DNA of 38,981 nucleotides from Betaproteobacteria bacterium (GTDB lineage: Bacteria > Pseudomonadota > Gammaproteobacteria > Burkholderiales > Burkholderiaceae_E), in the NCBI GenBank assembly GCA_018970865.1, contig JAGWVN010000025.1:1-38981 (forward strand), in the 5' to 3' direction. Below, one piece after another: positions 9,795-18,149 of this stretch (positions are counted from its first letter, which is position 1; each line of letters begins with the position of its first letter). A program made the translations under genes and the position numbers. Below the pieces are notes generated by a model that was not told the DNA's origin, ran no database searches, and saw only the letters and a program-made list of their open reading frames with translations.

Positions 9795-10262
9795 TCAGCG
9801 CCGCTCGGCCATCGGCGGCTTGTAGCCCGGCAGGGCCGGGTCGATCACCGCCTCGCTCGCCGGCAGGGTGTCGGCGCGGATGGTGGCGATCTGGTCGTCC
9901 TTGAAGATCAGCGCCACCCGCCGCAGTTCGGCGCGGCCATTGGGGTACTGATAGCGAAAGACATAGTCCCAGCGGTCCGGGCGGAACAGCGGGTTGAGCA
10001 GCGGCGCGCCGAGCACCTGGCGCACCTGCTCGCGGGTCATGCCGGGCTTGACCTGGTCGAGCATCTCGGCGGTGAGGTAGTTGCCCTGGGGCAGATCGAT
10101 CCGGTAGGGCGAGAGCAGCCCGCTCGACTGGTCGCTGCGCTTGCCGGCACACCCGGCCAGCGCAGCGACGCAGGCCAGCGCGAGCGCCAGGCGCCACCCG
10201 CGGGCCGGCGGCCGGGCACTGGGGCCGGCCGGCGGCGGGCGAAGGAACACGGGCTCGGTCAT
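9795..10262 (-). CDS. bamE: Outer-membrane assembly lipoprotein BamE (SmpA/OmlA)
   Basis: Lipoprotein of 155 residues. The lipobox LAGC places the lipidated cysteine at residue 38, which makes the positive n-region unusually long (proline- and arginine-rich, residues 1-24); I found no later start that would shorten it. The mature part carries the SmpA/OmlA motif [18 protein letters not shown], then [10 protein letters not shown] and [13 protein letters not shown]. BamE is a small subunit of the BAM complex that folds outer-membrane barrels. It diverges from fur, the known omlA-fur arrangement, and dapB follows in the same direction. Confidence 0.93.
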   Translation of the reverse strand: MTEPVFLRPPPAGPSARPPARGWRLALALACVAALAGCAGKRSDQSSGLLSPYRIDLPQGNYLTAEMLDQVKPGMTREQVRQVLGAPLLNPLFRPDRWDYVFRYQYPNGRAELRRVALIFKDDQIATIRADTLPASEAVIDPALPGYKPPMAERR

Positions 10263-10349
10263 GGGGGGTTCACCTGTCGCTTGCGCGGGTTCGATGGGCC
10301 GCAGGGGCAATCCCGATATGATAGCGAGTCTGTTTTCTGCGGGCGCCGG
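10263..10349. promoter_or_regulatory. Divergent bamE/fur promoter region
   Basis: These 87 bases hold ATATGATAGC. Read on the plus strand it offers TATGAT (10317-10322) as a -10 for fur; on the minus strand it offers TATCAT (10323 to 10318) as a -10 for bamE. The minus-strand form GCTATCAT is the same as the -10 in front of rpsP and rplS. No convincing -35 or Fur box is visible for either direction. Confidence 0.4.
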
Positions 10350-10787
10350 ATGCCGTCCAGCCACGACCTCAAGACCATCGGGCTCAAGGCCACCCTGCCG
10401 CGCATGAAGATCCTCGAGATCTTCCGCGCCGGCCGGCATCGTCACATGAGCGCCGAGGATGTCTATCGCGAGCTCCTCGCCGTCAATGAAGATGTCGGGC
10501 TGGCCACGGTCTACCGGGTGCTCACCCAGTTCGAGCAGGCCGGGCTGCTGCAGCGCAGCCACTTCGAGTCGGGCAAGGCGGTGTTCGAGCTCAACCAGGG
10601 CACCCACCATGACCACCTGGTGTGCCTGCAGTGCGGGCGGGTCGAGGAGTTCTACGACGCCGACATCGAGCAGCGCCAGAACCGCATCGCCCTTGAACAC
10701 GGCTTCAGTCTGCACAGCCACGCGCTGGCCCTCTACGGCAACTGCACCAAGACCGACTGCGCGTACCGTCCGGCCGATGCCGGTTGA
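10350..10787 (+). CDS. fur: Ferric uptake regulator Fur
   Basis: Protein of 145 residues. An N-terminal winged helix ([32 protein letters not shown]) is followed by the metal-binding dimerisation domain: HHDH at 86-89, the CLQC pair at 92-95, and a second cysteine pair at 132 and 137. These are the classic regulatory and structural sites of Fur. With iron bound it represses iron uptake genes. Start ATG 10350 gives the usual N-terminus ([19 protein letters not shown]). It diverges from bamE. Confidence 0.96.
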   Translation: MPSSHDLKTIGLKATLPRMKILEIFRAGRHRHMSAEDVYRELLAVNEDVGLATVYRVLTQFEQAGLLQRSHFESGKAVFELNQGTHHDHLVCLQCGRVEEFYDADIEQRQNRIALEHGFSLHSHALALYGNCTKTDCAYRPADAG

Positions 10788-10818
10788 GTGACGGCATGAC
10801 CTTTGCTTCAATGGGGGC

Positions 10819-12288
10819 ATGACCGCCAGCCTCAAGTTGATCGCACCAAAAGAGGGCGTCTTTGACGAGATGCTCGAAGCCGGTGCCCTGACTCCGCGCG
10901 AGCACTACCGCCCCTATGCCGAATGGCTGGCGGCAAGCAGCGCGGAGGCCATGGCTGCCAAGCGCGCGCAGGCCGATCTGATCTTCCGCCGCATCGGCAT
11001 CACCTTCTCGGTGTACGGCGACGAGAGCGGCACCGAGCGGCTGATCCCCTCCGATGTCGTGCCGCGGATCATCACCGGCACCGAGTGGGCCCGGCTCGAG
11101 CGCGGCCTCATCCAGCGGGTCACCGCGATCAACCGGTTCCTGGCCGACATCTACGGCCCGCAGGAAATCCTGCGCGCCGGCCTCATCCCCGAGGACCAGA
11201 TCCTCGCCAACGACCAGTACCAGGTGGCGATGATCGGCATGAAGGTGCCGCACGACATCTACGCGCACATCGTCGGCGTGGACATCGTCCGTCACAACGA
11301 CGGCGAATACTATGTTCTCGAGGACAACCTGCGGGTGCCCTCGGGCGTGTCGTACATGCTCTCCAACCGCAAGATGATGATGCGGTTGTTCCCCGACCTG
11401 TTCCGGCGCTACCGGGTGCGCCCGGTTGAGCACTACCCGGCCATGCTGCTGCGCACGCTGCGCTCGGCCGCGGTGGTCGACGACCCGGTGGTGGTGCTGC
11501 TCACGCCGGGGCGCTTCAACAGCGCCTATTTCGAGCACACCTTTCTCGCCCAGCAGATGGGCATCGAGCTCGTCGAGGGCCAGGACCTCTTCGTCAAGGA
11601 CGGCTTCGTCTTCATGCGCACCACCTCCGGTCCGCAGCGGGTCGATGTCATCTACCGGCGGCTCGACGATGTCTTCATCGACCCGCTTGCCTTCCGGCCC
11701 GATTCCCTGCTCGGCGTGCCCGGCCTGATGGCCGCGTATCGCCTGGGCAATGTCGTGATCGCCAACGCGGTGGGCACCGGCGTGGCCGACGACAAGTCGA
11801 TCTACCCCTATGTGCCCGAGATGGTGCGCTTCTACCTGGGCGAGGAACCCATTCTCAGGAATGTCCCCACCTGGCAGTGCCGGCGCCCCGATGACCTCGC
11901 CCATGTGCTCGCCCACCTGCCCGAGCTGGTGGTCAAGGAGGTGCATGGCGCCGGCGGCTACGGCATGCTGGTCGGGCCCACCGCCTCGCGCGATGAAATC
12001 GAGGCCTTCCGCGCGGTGCTGCAGGCCAACCCCGGCAACTATATCGCCCAGCCCACGCTCTCGCTGTCCTCGTGCCCCACCTTCGTCGACGAGGGCGTGG
12101 CGCCCCGGCACATCGACCTGCGGCCCTTCGTGCTGGTCGGGCGCGAGGTGCGCATCGTGCCGGGCGGTCTCACCCGGGTGGCGCTGCGCCGCGGCTCGCT
12201 GGTCGTCAACTCCTCGCAGGGCGGCGGCACCAAGGACACCTGGGTGATCGACGACGACGAACCCGCCGAACCGGCAGGAGGCGTCTGA
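10819..12288 (+). CDS. Circularly permuted ATP-grasp protein (CP_ATPgrasp_2 type)
   Basis: Protein of 489 residues. Stretches such as YGDESGTERLIPSDVVPRII, ERGLIQRVTAINRFLADIYG, DNLRVPSGVSYMLSNR, DVIYRRLDDVF and LVVKEVHGAGGYGMLVGP identify the circularly permuted ATP-grasp family that includes the old DUF404/DUF407 regions. ATP-grasp enzymes join a carboxylate to an amine or thiol through an acyl-phosphate, so a peptide ligase activity is likely, but no substrate is known. It is followed without a gap by alpha-E and transglutaminase-like genes, the standard three-gene set. A GGGGGC purine run lies before the ATG. No regulatory site was recognised in the 31 bases after fur. Confidence 0.88.
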   Translation: MTASLKLIAPKEGVFDEMLEAGALTPREHYRPYAEWLAASSAEAMAAKRAQADLIFRRIGITFSVYGDESGTERLIPSDVVPRIITGTEWARLERGLIQRVTAINRFLADIYGPQEILRAGLIPEDQILANDQYQVAMIGMKVPHDIYAHIVGVDIVRHNDGEYYVLEDNLRVPSGVSYMLSNRKMMMRLFPDLFRRYRVRPVEHYPAMLLRTLRSAAVVDDPVVVLLTPGRFNSAYFEHTFLAQQMGIELVEGQDLFVKDGFVFMRTTSGPQRVDVIYRRLDDVFIDPLAFRPDSLLGVPGLMAAYRLGNVVIANAVGTGVADDKSIYPYVPEMVRFYLGEEPILRNVPTWQCRRPDDLAHVLAHLPELVVKEVHGAGGYGMLVGPTASRDEIEAFRAVLQANPGNYIAQPTLSLSSCPTFVDEGVAPRHIDLRPFVLVGREVRIVPGGLTRVALRRGSLVVNSSQGGGTKDTWVIDDDEPAEPAGGV

Positions 12289-13205
12289 TGCTCTCGCGGG
12301 TCGCTTCCCATCTCTACTGGCTGTCGCGCTACCTCGAGCGCGCCGAGAACATGGCCCGCATCATCGATGTCGGCCATTCGCTCGCGCTGCTCTCCGGCGC
12401 CAGCGACGATTCCGGCGCGCTCGAGCTGCTGGTCATCACCGACACGCTCGAGGCCTTTCGCGCCACCGGGCGGCCGATCAGCGCCGAGAATGTCGCGCGC
12501 TTCCTCGCCTGGGATCCTTCCCTGCCCTCGTCGATCGTCAACTGCCTGGAGTCCAGCCGCGAGAACACCCGGGCGGTGCGCGGCTCGGTCACCTCCGAGA
12601 TGTGGGAGACCATCAACGACACCTGGCTGCAGCTGCAGGCGCGCCGGCGCAGCGGCCGCGAGCCGGTCGACTCCGAGTTCTTCGACTGGGTCAAGGAGCG
12701 CAGCCACCTGTTCCGCGGGGTCACCTTCGCCACCATCCGGCGCGACCAGCCCTATCAGTTCATCCGGCTGGGCACCTTCGTGGAGCGGGCCGACAACACC
12801 GCGCGCATCCTGTCGGTCAAGCAGGTGGTCGGACAGGACGCGTCCGACGACGACTACTACCGGCTGTCCTCGGTGCTGCGCTCGGTGTCCTCGCTCGAGG
12901 CCTACCGCGACACCTACCGCGACACCATCGAGGCGCGCCGCGTGGCCCAGCTGCTGATCTTCGATCCGCAGCTGCCGCGATCGCTGCGCTCCTGCTTCGA
13001 CGAGATCGAACGCATCCTCGCGGCGCTGCCGCAGGAGTCGGGCCGTCAGGCGCGGCGGCTCTCGGCGGTCATTCGCGCGGGCCTGGCCCACGGCGACCTC
13101 GACGAGGTGCTCGGCATGGGTCTGCGCGAGTACCTCGACGCCTTCCTGCGCGACAACAACGCCCTCGGCTCGGCGCTGCACAGCGGCTTCATGGAGATGC
13201 GCTAG
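12288..13205 (+). CDS. Alpha-E domain protein (DUF403)
   Basis: Protein of 305 residues, predicted to be nearly all helical. It starts with MLSRVASHLYWLSRYLERAENMARIIDV and later repeats the theme as FIRLGTFVERADNTARILSVK, the hallmark of the alpha-E family named after its conserved helices and glutamates. The ATG shares one base with the upstream stop (TGATG), so translation is coupled. The biochemical role is unknown. Its constant pairing with the ATP-grasp protein suggests a scaffold or partner in the same modification step. Confidence 0.88.
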   Translation: MLSRVASHLYWLSRYLERAENMARIIDVGHSLALLSGASDDSGALELLVITDTLEAFRATGRPISAENVARFLAWDPSLPSSIVNCLESSRENTRAVRGSVTSEMWETINDTWLQLQARRRSGREPVDSEFFDWVKERSHLFRGVTFATIRRDQPYQFIRLGTFVERADNTARILSVKQVVGQDASDDDYYRLSSVLRSVSSLEAYRDTYRDTIEARRVAQLLIFDPQLPRSLRSCFDEIERILAALPQESGRQARRLSAVIRAGLAHGDLDEVLGMGLREYLDAFLRDNNALGSALHSGFMEMR

Positions 13206-13997
13206 ATGCGCCTGTCGGTCGTCCACTCCACCCGCTACCGCTACCACACGCTGGTGTCGCGCAGCACGCAGTACATCCGGCTCACCCCCTGCGCGGTGCC
13301 GCAGCAGCGCATCGTGCAGTGGCGGGTCGAGCTGCCGCGGCCCTGCGTCACGATGCGCGACGCCTTCGACAATCTCACCCATGTCCTCACGCTCGACCAG
13401 CCCCATGAGGAGATCCGCATGGTGGCCCGCGGCACGGTCGAGGTGCCTGATGTCGACGACGGCGAGCCGGCGGGCCGCATCAACCCCAAGGTGTTCCTGC
13501 GATCCACGGCGCTCACCGCGCCCGACGAGGCCATCCGCGCCCTCGTCGAACCGATGCGCGCCACCGTGCGAGCCCGACCGCTGATCGGCGTGAGCGACCT
13601 GATGAGCGCGGTGCTCGATCGCCTGCCCTATCGGCGCGGCCTGACCACCGCCGAAACCCCTGCGGCCCAGGCCTTCGCCGCCGGCGGCGGGGTCAGCCAG
13701 GACCACGCCCAGGTGTTCATCGCGGCCTGCCGCGTGCTCGGCGTGCCGGCCCGCTATGTCAGCGGCTATGCCTATTCGCCCGATCGCGAGGCGGTGGCCA
13801 GCCACGCCTGGGCCGAGGCCTGGCTGGCCAACCGGTGGGTGAGCTTCGATGTCAGCAACGCCCGCTCGGCCGGCGGCGGGCATATCAAGCTCGCGGTGGG
13901 TCTCGACTATCTCGATGCCTGCCCGGTGCGCGGGGTTCGCCTGGGCGGCGAGGGCGAAGACCTGCTGGCCGACGCCGAGGTCAGCCCGCAGGCCTGA
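13206..13997 (+). CDS. Transglutaminase-like protein with Ser in the catalytic Cys position
   Basis: Protein of 263 residues that begins directly after the alpha-E stop codon. It has the N-terminal bacterial transglutaminase-associated domain (RLSVVHSTRYRYHTLVSRST) and a transglutaminase/protease core. In the core, family members usually read G-V-C-Q-D-x-A; here it is GGGVSQDHAQVFIAACR, with Ser164 (codon AGC) where the nucleophilic cysteine is expected. The other two triad positions are intact: His200 in ASHAWAEAWL and Asp215 in WVSFDVSNAR. It may thus be a non-peptidase, or use serine. The gene completes the ATP-grasp / alpha-E / transglutaminase set, thought from comparative genomics to make or trim a peptide-like product. 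Confidence 0.88.
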   Translation: MRLSVVHSTRYRYHTLVSRSTQYIRLTPCAVPQQRIVQWRVELPRPCVTMRDAFDNLTHVLTLDQPHEEIRMVARGTVEVPDVDDGEPAGRINPKVFLRSTALTAPDEAIRALVEPMRATVRARPLIGVSDLMSAVLDRLPYRRGLTTAETPAAQAFAAGGGVSQDHAQVFIAACRVLGVPARYVSGYAYSPDREAVASHAWAEAWLANRWVSFDVSNARSAGGGHIKLAVGLDYLDACPVRGVRLGGEGEDLLADAEVSPQA

Positions 13998-14004
13998 GAC
14001 ATGG

Positions 14005-14025
14005 CCGGGCGTTGACCACGCCCGG
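14005..14025. terminator. Hairpin between two convergent genes
   Basis: CCGGGCGT (14005-14012) pairs with ACGCCCGG (14018-14025) around a 5-base loop, just after the transglutaminase-like gene and before the end of the convergent EAL gene. There is no T-run, so termination here is a guess from position and symmetry. A 12-base palindrome, GTCTGCGCAGAC (14053-14064), lies closer to the EAL gene. Confidence 0.4.
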
Positions 14026-14069
14026 GCGCGCCGCCGCCAGCCGCATTCCTCCGTCTGCGCAGACCGGGA

Positions 14070-15359
14070 TCAGGCGTCGACCGGATGCCGGTCGGCGCCC
14101 GACAGCGTGCGCGGACCTTCCTCCTCGCGGATGAGCTCGGGCAGCCAGCGCTGGGTGAAGTCCTCGGCGCTCATCGCGGCACTGTAAGCGAAGCCCTGGG
14201 CGCAGCTCACGCCGAGCTGGCGCAGGTGGGCCGCCTGGGCGCGGGTCTCCACCGCCTCGGCGATCAGGTGCACGCCGGTCTGGCGGCTGGCCAGCACGAT
14301 CGCGTCGAGCACCGGGCGCATCACCGAGTCGGTGCCGATCGTGGCGACGATGCGGTTGTCGATCTTCACCAGATCCACCGGCAGGCGCTCCAGCCAGCGC
14401 GTGCCGCCATAGGCGGTGCCGAAATCGTCCAGCGCGATCAGGAAGCCAGCGTCCTGCAGGCGGGCCAGCCGCGGCGGCAGCGCCGGATCGCGCGCGTCGG
14501 TCTCGCTGACCTCGATCACCGTGTACCAGCGTCGGCCGCCGGGCCGCGCCATGGCGGTGAAGCGCTCGCAGTCGGCCTCGCGCATGAGCTGCGCGCCGGT
14601 GAAGTTCACGCTCAGCATGAAGCCCTCGCCGAGGTGCCCGCAGGCATCGAGCTGGTCGGCCACCCGGCGAAAGCAGCTCTCGGTCATCTCGGTGATCAGG
14701 CCGGTGGCCCGCGCCAGCGGCAGGAAGCTGGCCGGTCCGACCAGACCCTCGGTGGGATGGCGCCAGCGCATCAGCATCTCGGCGCCCACGCAGCGGCCGC
14801 TGGCAAGCTCGATGATCGGCTGCAGGTGACCCTCGAATTCGCCGCGGGCCAGCGCCCGCTGCAGGCCCTCGCGGATGTCGTCGTCGGGGGAGCGGCGCTG
14901 GCGCAGCGCCACCAGGCCAAGCAGCGCGCAGGCCAGCGCGCCGGCGGCGGCCAGCGGCAGCGCCGGTCGGCTGCGCTCCCAAAGGCCATGGGCGTCGAAA
15001 CCGGCCTGCACCACATGGCCGTGTCGCGGTGATCGGGCCTGCGTGCTGAGCAGCAGGTCGCCCGATGCGGCGGCGGCGCCCTTGCCGTCGGCCAGCACGC
15101 TCAGGCGCATCGGGTCGGTGGGCAGGGAGATCTGCCCGCTGACCGCGCGCGCCGGGCTGCCGGCGGCGCCGAGCTGGTCGAGATCGGCGTCGAGGATCTC
15201 GACCCGGCGATGCGCTTCCTGCCGCAGTTCGCCCTGCGCCAGCGCCACGGCGAGCATCACGCAGGCGAGCAGGAAGGCCAGCGCGGGTGCGGCCACCCAG
15301 GCCATCCATCGCAGTGCGCCTTCGAGGCGGCGGGCTGGGAAGAGTTCGTGAAGCGCCAT
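14070..15359 (-). CDS. Membrane-bound EAL-domain cyclic-di-GMP phosphodiesterase
   Basis: Protein of 429 residues: a transmembrane segment (about 18-42), a periplasmic loop of about 90 residues, a second transmembrane segment (about 133-152), and a C-terminal EAL domain with no GGDEF. The signature EAL reads EML (194-196), keeping the metal-binding glutamate. Other catalytic positions are intact: Asn252, Glu283, DDFGT (311-315), Lys332, AEAVET (367-372) and Gln388. It should hydrolyse c-di-GMP in response to a periplasmic cue. The layout resembles the CSS-motif EAL proteins, but no CSS motif is seen. The ATG 15359 has no Shine-Dalgarno sequence and abuts a palindromic repeat; a start at the later ATG (MAWVAAP) is possible. 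Confidence 0.88.
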   Translation of the reverse strand: MALHELFPARRLEGALRWMAWVAAPALAFLLACVMLAVALAQGELRQEAHRRVEILDADLDQLGAAGSPARAVSGQISLPTDPMRLSVLADGKGAAAASGDLLLSTQARSPRHGHVVQAGFDAHGLWERSRPALPLAAAGALACALLGLVALRQRRSPDDDIREGLQRALARGEFEGHLQPIIELASGRCVGAEMLMRWRHPTEGLVGPASFLPLARATGLITEMTESCFRRVADQLDACGHLGEGFMLSVNFTGAQLMREADCERFTAMARPGGRRWYTVIEVSETDARDPALPPRLARLQDAGFLIALDDFGTAYGGTRWLERLPVDLVKIDNRIVATIGTDSVMRPVLDAIVLASRQTGVHLIAEAVETRAQAAHLRQLGVSCAQGFAYSAAMSAEDFTQRWLPELIREEEGPRTLSGADRHPVDA

Positions 15360-15361
15360 CG

Positions 15362-15401
15362 GGAAAAGGGAGAATCTGAGCCGGAATCAGACCCCTTTTC
15401 C
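15362..15401. repeat. REP-like nested palindrome
   Basis: GGAAAAGGG (15362-15370) and CCCTTTTCC (15393-15401) form a perfect 9-bp stem. Nested inside it, TCTGA (15375-15379) and TCAGA (15387-15391) form a second stem. The right half reads TCAGACCCCTTTTCC, which from memory resembles extragenic palindromes linked to REP-associated (RAYT) transposases in proteobacteria. It fills the space directly upstream of the EAL gene start and lies past the end of recN on the same strand. It might work as a transcription terminator for recN or simply be a mobile repeat. No second copy is seen in the window. Confidence 0.5.
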
Positions 15402-15512
15402 GCGCACTGCGCCGCTGGCGGCCGACGGGAGGCGAGGAATGCGCAGCAGCCGGCGACCGGGTGGCCGGGCGGCGGCGCATCGGCGATCGTCGGCCGACGC
15501 CGGCGCGCGGCG

Positions 15513-17162
15513 TCAGGCGCCCGCGAGCAGCTCGCGGGCGTGCTGGCGGCTGGTGGCGGTGATCTCGGCGCCGGCCAGCATGCGGGCGACCTCGTCGATG
15601 CGGGCCTGACGGTCGAGTGCCGCGATGCGGCTCACCGTGCGCCCGCCGACCTCCGCCTTGCTCACCGACAGGTGCTGGTGCGCGCGCGCGGCCACCTGCG
15701 GCAGGTGGGTGACGCACAGCACCTGCCTGGCCTCGCCAAGGGTGCGCATCAGCTGACCGATGGCCTCGCCCACGGCGCCGCCCACGCCGGCATCGGCCTC
15801 GTCGAAGATCAGGGTGGGCACGGGGTTGGCCTGCGCGGCCAGCACGGCCACCGCCAGCCCCACCCGCGAGAGCTCGCCGCCCGAGGCGACCTTGGCGAGC
15901 GGCCGTGGCTGGCTGCCGGCATGGCCGGCGATGCGGAACTCGACCCGGTCGAGCCCGCCGGGCCCTGGATCGGCGGCCTGGACATCGGCCTCGAAGCGCG
16001 CGCCGGCCATGCCCAGCGGCTGGAGCCGCGCGCTCACCCCACGGGCCAGGCGGGTGGCGGCCTCTCGACGGGCCGTGGAGAGCCGGCCGGCCGCGGCAAG
16101 GAAGACCTCCTGCGCGGCGGCTTCCTCGGCCTGCAGCCGTTGGGGGTCGGCCGTGGCCTCGAGCTCGGCCAGCCGGCCGCGCGCCGCAAGCAGCGTGCTT
16201 GCCAGGGCTTCGGGCGCCAGCCGCAGCTTGCGCGCCAGCGAGAAGGCCTGGCCGATGCGCTGGTCGAGCTGGGCCAGCCGTTCGGGATCGAGATCGAGCC
16301 GATCCGCGTAGTCGGAGAGGGCCGAGGCGGCCTCGTCGGCCTGGATGCAGGCGTTCTCCAGCATGAGCACCGCGTCGCTCAGGCGGGCATCGATCGCCGC
16401 GAGCGGACGCAGCCGCTGGGTGATGGCTTGCAGGCGCCCGCTGATCGCCTCGTCGCTCTCTGCAAGGGCGTCGACCGCAGCGCGCGCGCCTTCGAGCAGG
16501 GCGGCGGCATGGGCCAGTCGCCGGTGTTCCTCGTTGAGCGCTTCCCACTCGCCCTCGGCCATGGCGAGCTGCTCGAGTTCGCCCAGCTGCCACTGCAGAC
16601 GCTCGCGTTCGAGATCGAGCTCGCGCGTGGCGGCTCGGGCCTGCTCCAGACGCTCCTGCGCGACCCGCCAGCGCCCGAAGGCCGCGGCCACCTCGGCTGC
16701 CAGGGCCTGCTGCTGGGCGAAGGCATCGAGCAGGTCGCGCTGGCCGCCGGCGCGGAGCATGGATTGCGCGGCGTGCTGGCCGTGGACATCGACCAGCTGC
16801 TCGCCGAGCTCGCGCAGCTGGGCCACCGTGGCGGGATGGCCGTTGACCAGCGCTCGCGAGCGACCGTCGGCCTCGATGAGGCGGCGCAGCATCACGGTGC
16901 CGGGGTCGCCGGCGAGATCCCGCTCGGCCAGCCAGGCGTCGAGCGCGGGGCTGAGGGAAAACTCGGCGACGATGTCGGCCCGGGCCGCGCCCTCCCGCAC
17001 CACGCCGGCGTCGCCGCGCCCGCCGAGGGCGAGCTGCAGGGCGTCGATGAGGATGGACTTGCCGGCGCCGGTCTCGCCGGTGAGCACGGTGAAGCCCGGC
17101 CCGAACTCGAGCTCGAGTCTGTCGACGATGACGAAGTCCCGCAGGCGCAGGGCGAGCAGCAT
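15513..17162 (-). CDS. recN: DNA repair protein RecN
   Basis: SMC-like ATPase of 549 residues that acts in recombinational repair of double-strand breaks. The N-terminus has LRLRDFVIVDRLELEF and the Walker A motif GETGAGKS (29-36). The middle is a long coiled-coil region rich in Arg, Glu and Ala. The C-terminal ATPase half has LAKVASGGELSRVGLAVAVL, the signature, and LIFDEADAGVGG, the Walker B motif, followed by VLCVTHLPQVAA. Length and motifs match RecN. It lies 17 bases after nadK on the same strand. recN is often SOS-controlled, but I found no LexA-like box immediately upstream. Confidence 0.96.
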   Translation of the reverse strand: MLLALRLRDFVIVDRLELEFGPGFTVLTGETGAGKSILIDALQLALGGRGDAGVVREGAARADIVAEFSLSPALDAWLAERDLAGDPGTVMLRRLIEADGRSRALVNGHPATVAQLRELGEQLVDVHGQHAAQSMLRAGGQRDLLDAFAQQQALAAEVAAAFGRWRVAQERLEQARAATRELDLERERLQWQLGELEQLAMAEGEWEALNEEHRRLAHAAALLEGARAAVDALAESDEAISGRLQAITQRLRPLAAIDARLSDAVLMLENACIQADEAASALSDYADRLDLDPERLAQLDQRIGQAFSLARKLRLAPEALASTLLAARGRLAELEATADPQRLQAEEAAAQEVFLAAAGRLSTARREAATRLARGVSARLQPLGMAGARFEADVQAADPGPGGLDRVEFRIAGHAGSQPRPLAKVASGGELSRVGLAVAVLAAQANPVPTLIFDEADAGVGGAVGEAIGQLMRTLGEARQVLCVTHLPQVAARAHQHLSVSKAEVGGRTVSRIAALDRQARIDEVARMLAGAEITATSRQHARELLAGA

Positions 17163-17179
17163 GGCAGGACGACCTGCGC

Positions 17180-18073
17180 TCAGGCGGGTGGACGCGACAG
17201 GACGGGCAGCTCGTGCCAGTTGAGCTTGCCGCGCAGGGTGGCAAAGTGGCTGTAGCCGGCCGGGTGGAGCAGGTGCGCCTTGAAGGGCGCACGCTCGATC
17301 ACGATGTCATCACCGACATGCAGGTCGCTGAAGACCTGCATGTCGGCGGCCACGCGGGGCTCGCGGCCGTCGACCACCCGGATGTCGATGCGGACATCAT
17401 CGGGCAGGGTGATCGGCCGGTTGGAGAGCGACTGCGGCGCGACCGGCACCAGCACGATGCCGGCGAGCCGGGGATGCAGGATGGGGCCGTTGGCCGACAG
17501 CGCGTAGGCGGTGGAGCCGGTGGGGGTGGCCACGATGAGGCCGTCGGCGCGCTGGCTGTACATGAAGACGCCATCGACATGGGCCTGCAGCTCGATCATG
17601 CCGGTGCGCGAGGAGCGGTTGACCACGACATCGTTCATGGCCAGCGCGCGCCAGACCTCCCGGCCCTCGCGCACCACGCGGGCGACGAGCATGGTGCGGT
17701 CTTCCGAGGAGTAGCTGCCATCGAGGATGGCGCCGAGCGCGGCCGGCCACTGGTTGAGCGAGATGTCGGTGACGAAGCCGAGCCGGCCGTGATTGATGCC
17801 CACCAGCGGCACCTGCGAGCGAGCCAGCTGGCGGGCCAGACCCAGCAGCGTGCCGTCACCGCCCACCGCGATGGCCAGGTCGGCCTCGCGGCCGATGCGC
17901 TCGGCATCGGCGGCTTCTAGCTCGGGTCGGCCGATGGCCTCGAAGGTGTCGGCTTCCACCAGCACCCGGATGCCCCGGCCGGCGAGAAACCGCGCGATCT
18001 CGAGCAGCGCCGGCGCCACGCCCTCCGACTGATAGCGGCCCACCAGCGCGACGGTTCGGAATGCCTGGGTCAT
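17180..18073 (-). CDS. nadK: NAD kinase
   Basis: Protein of 297 residues that phosphorylates NAD to NADP with ATP. The family motif GGDGT is at 71-75 (AVGGDGTLLGLARQ), followed by NHGRLGFVTDI, MNDVVVNR and TPTGSTAYALSANGPI. All are canonical. The ATG is at 18073; no Shine-Dalgarno sequence is visible and a perfect hairpin sits 3 bases upstream. It diverges from hrcA and runs into recN, an order common in Burkholderiales. Confidence 0.96.
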   Translation of the reverse strand: MTQAFRTVALVGRYQSEGVAPALLEIARFLAGRGIRVLVEADTFEAIGRPELEAADAERIGREADLAIAVGGDGTLLGLARQLARSQVPLVGINHGRLGFVTDISLNQWPAALGAILDGSYSSEDRTMLVARVVREGREVWRALAMNDVVVNRSSRTGMIELQAHVDGVFMYSQRADGLIVATPTGSTAYALSANGPILHPRLAGIVLVPVAPQSLSNRPITLPDDVRIDIRVVDGREPRVAADMQVFSDLHVGDDIVIERAPFKAHLLHPAGYSHFATLRGKLNWHELPVLSRPPA

Positions 18074-18076
18074 GCC

Positions 18077-18098
18077 GGGGATTAAACCATGAATCCCC
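18077..18098. promoter_or_regulatory. Inverted repeat just upstream of nadK
   Basis: GGGGATT (18077-18083) and AATCCCC (18092-18098) form a perfect 7-bp stem with an 8-base loop, ending 3 bases before the nadK start codon. In the nadK mRNA it would occupy the place of the ribosome binding site. A further stretch (about 18100-18135, with CCTGAG and CTCAGG arms and GCTGAGCCGAAGGG) looks like a degenerate extragenic repeat. Confidence 0.4.
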
Positions 18099-18149
18099 CT
18101 GAGCCCGACCCGGTCTCAGGGCTGAGCCGAAGGGTGGATCGCGCGCGGC

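Noticed and set aside
10263-10349. Fur box in the fur/bamE intergenic region
   Set aside because: The A+T-rich part (ATATGATAGC) does not match the GATAATGATAATCATTATC-type consensus beyond what a -10 box explains.
10819-13997. Cyanophycin synthetase or glutathione ligase locus
   Set aside because: The ATP-grasp protein is of the circularly permuted type 2 family with alpha-E and transglutaminase-like partners; motifs of CphA or GshB are absent.
17163-17260. LexA box in front of recN
   Set aside because: No CTG-N10-CAG with the right flanks was found between nadK and recN; only scattered half sites occur.
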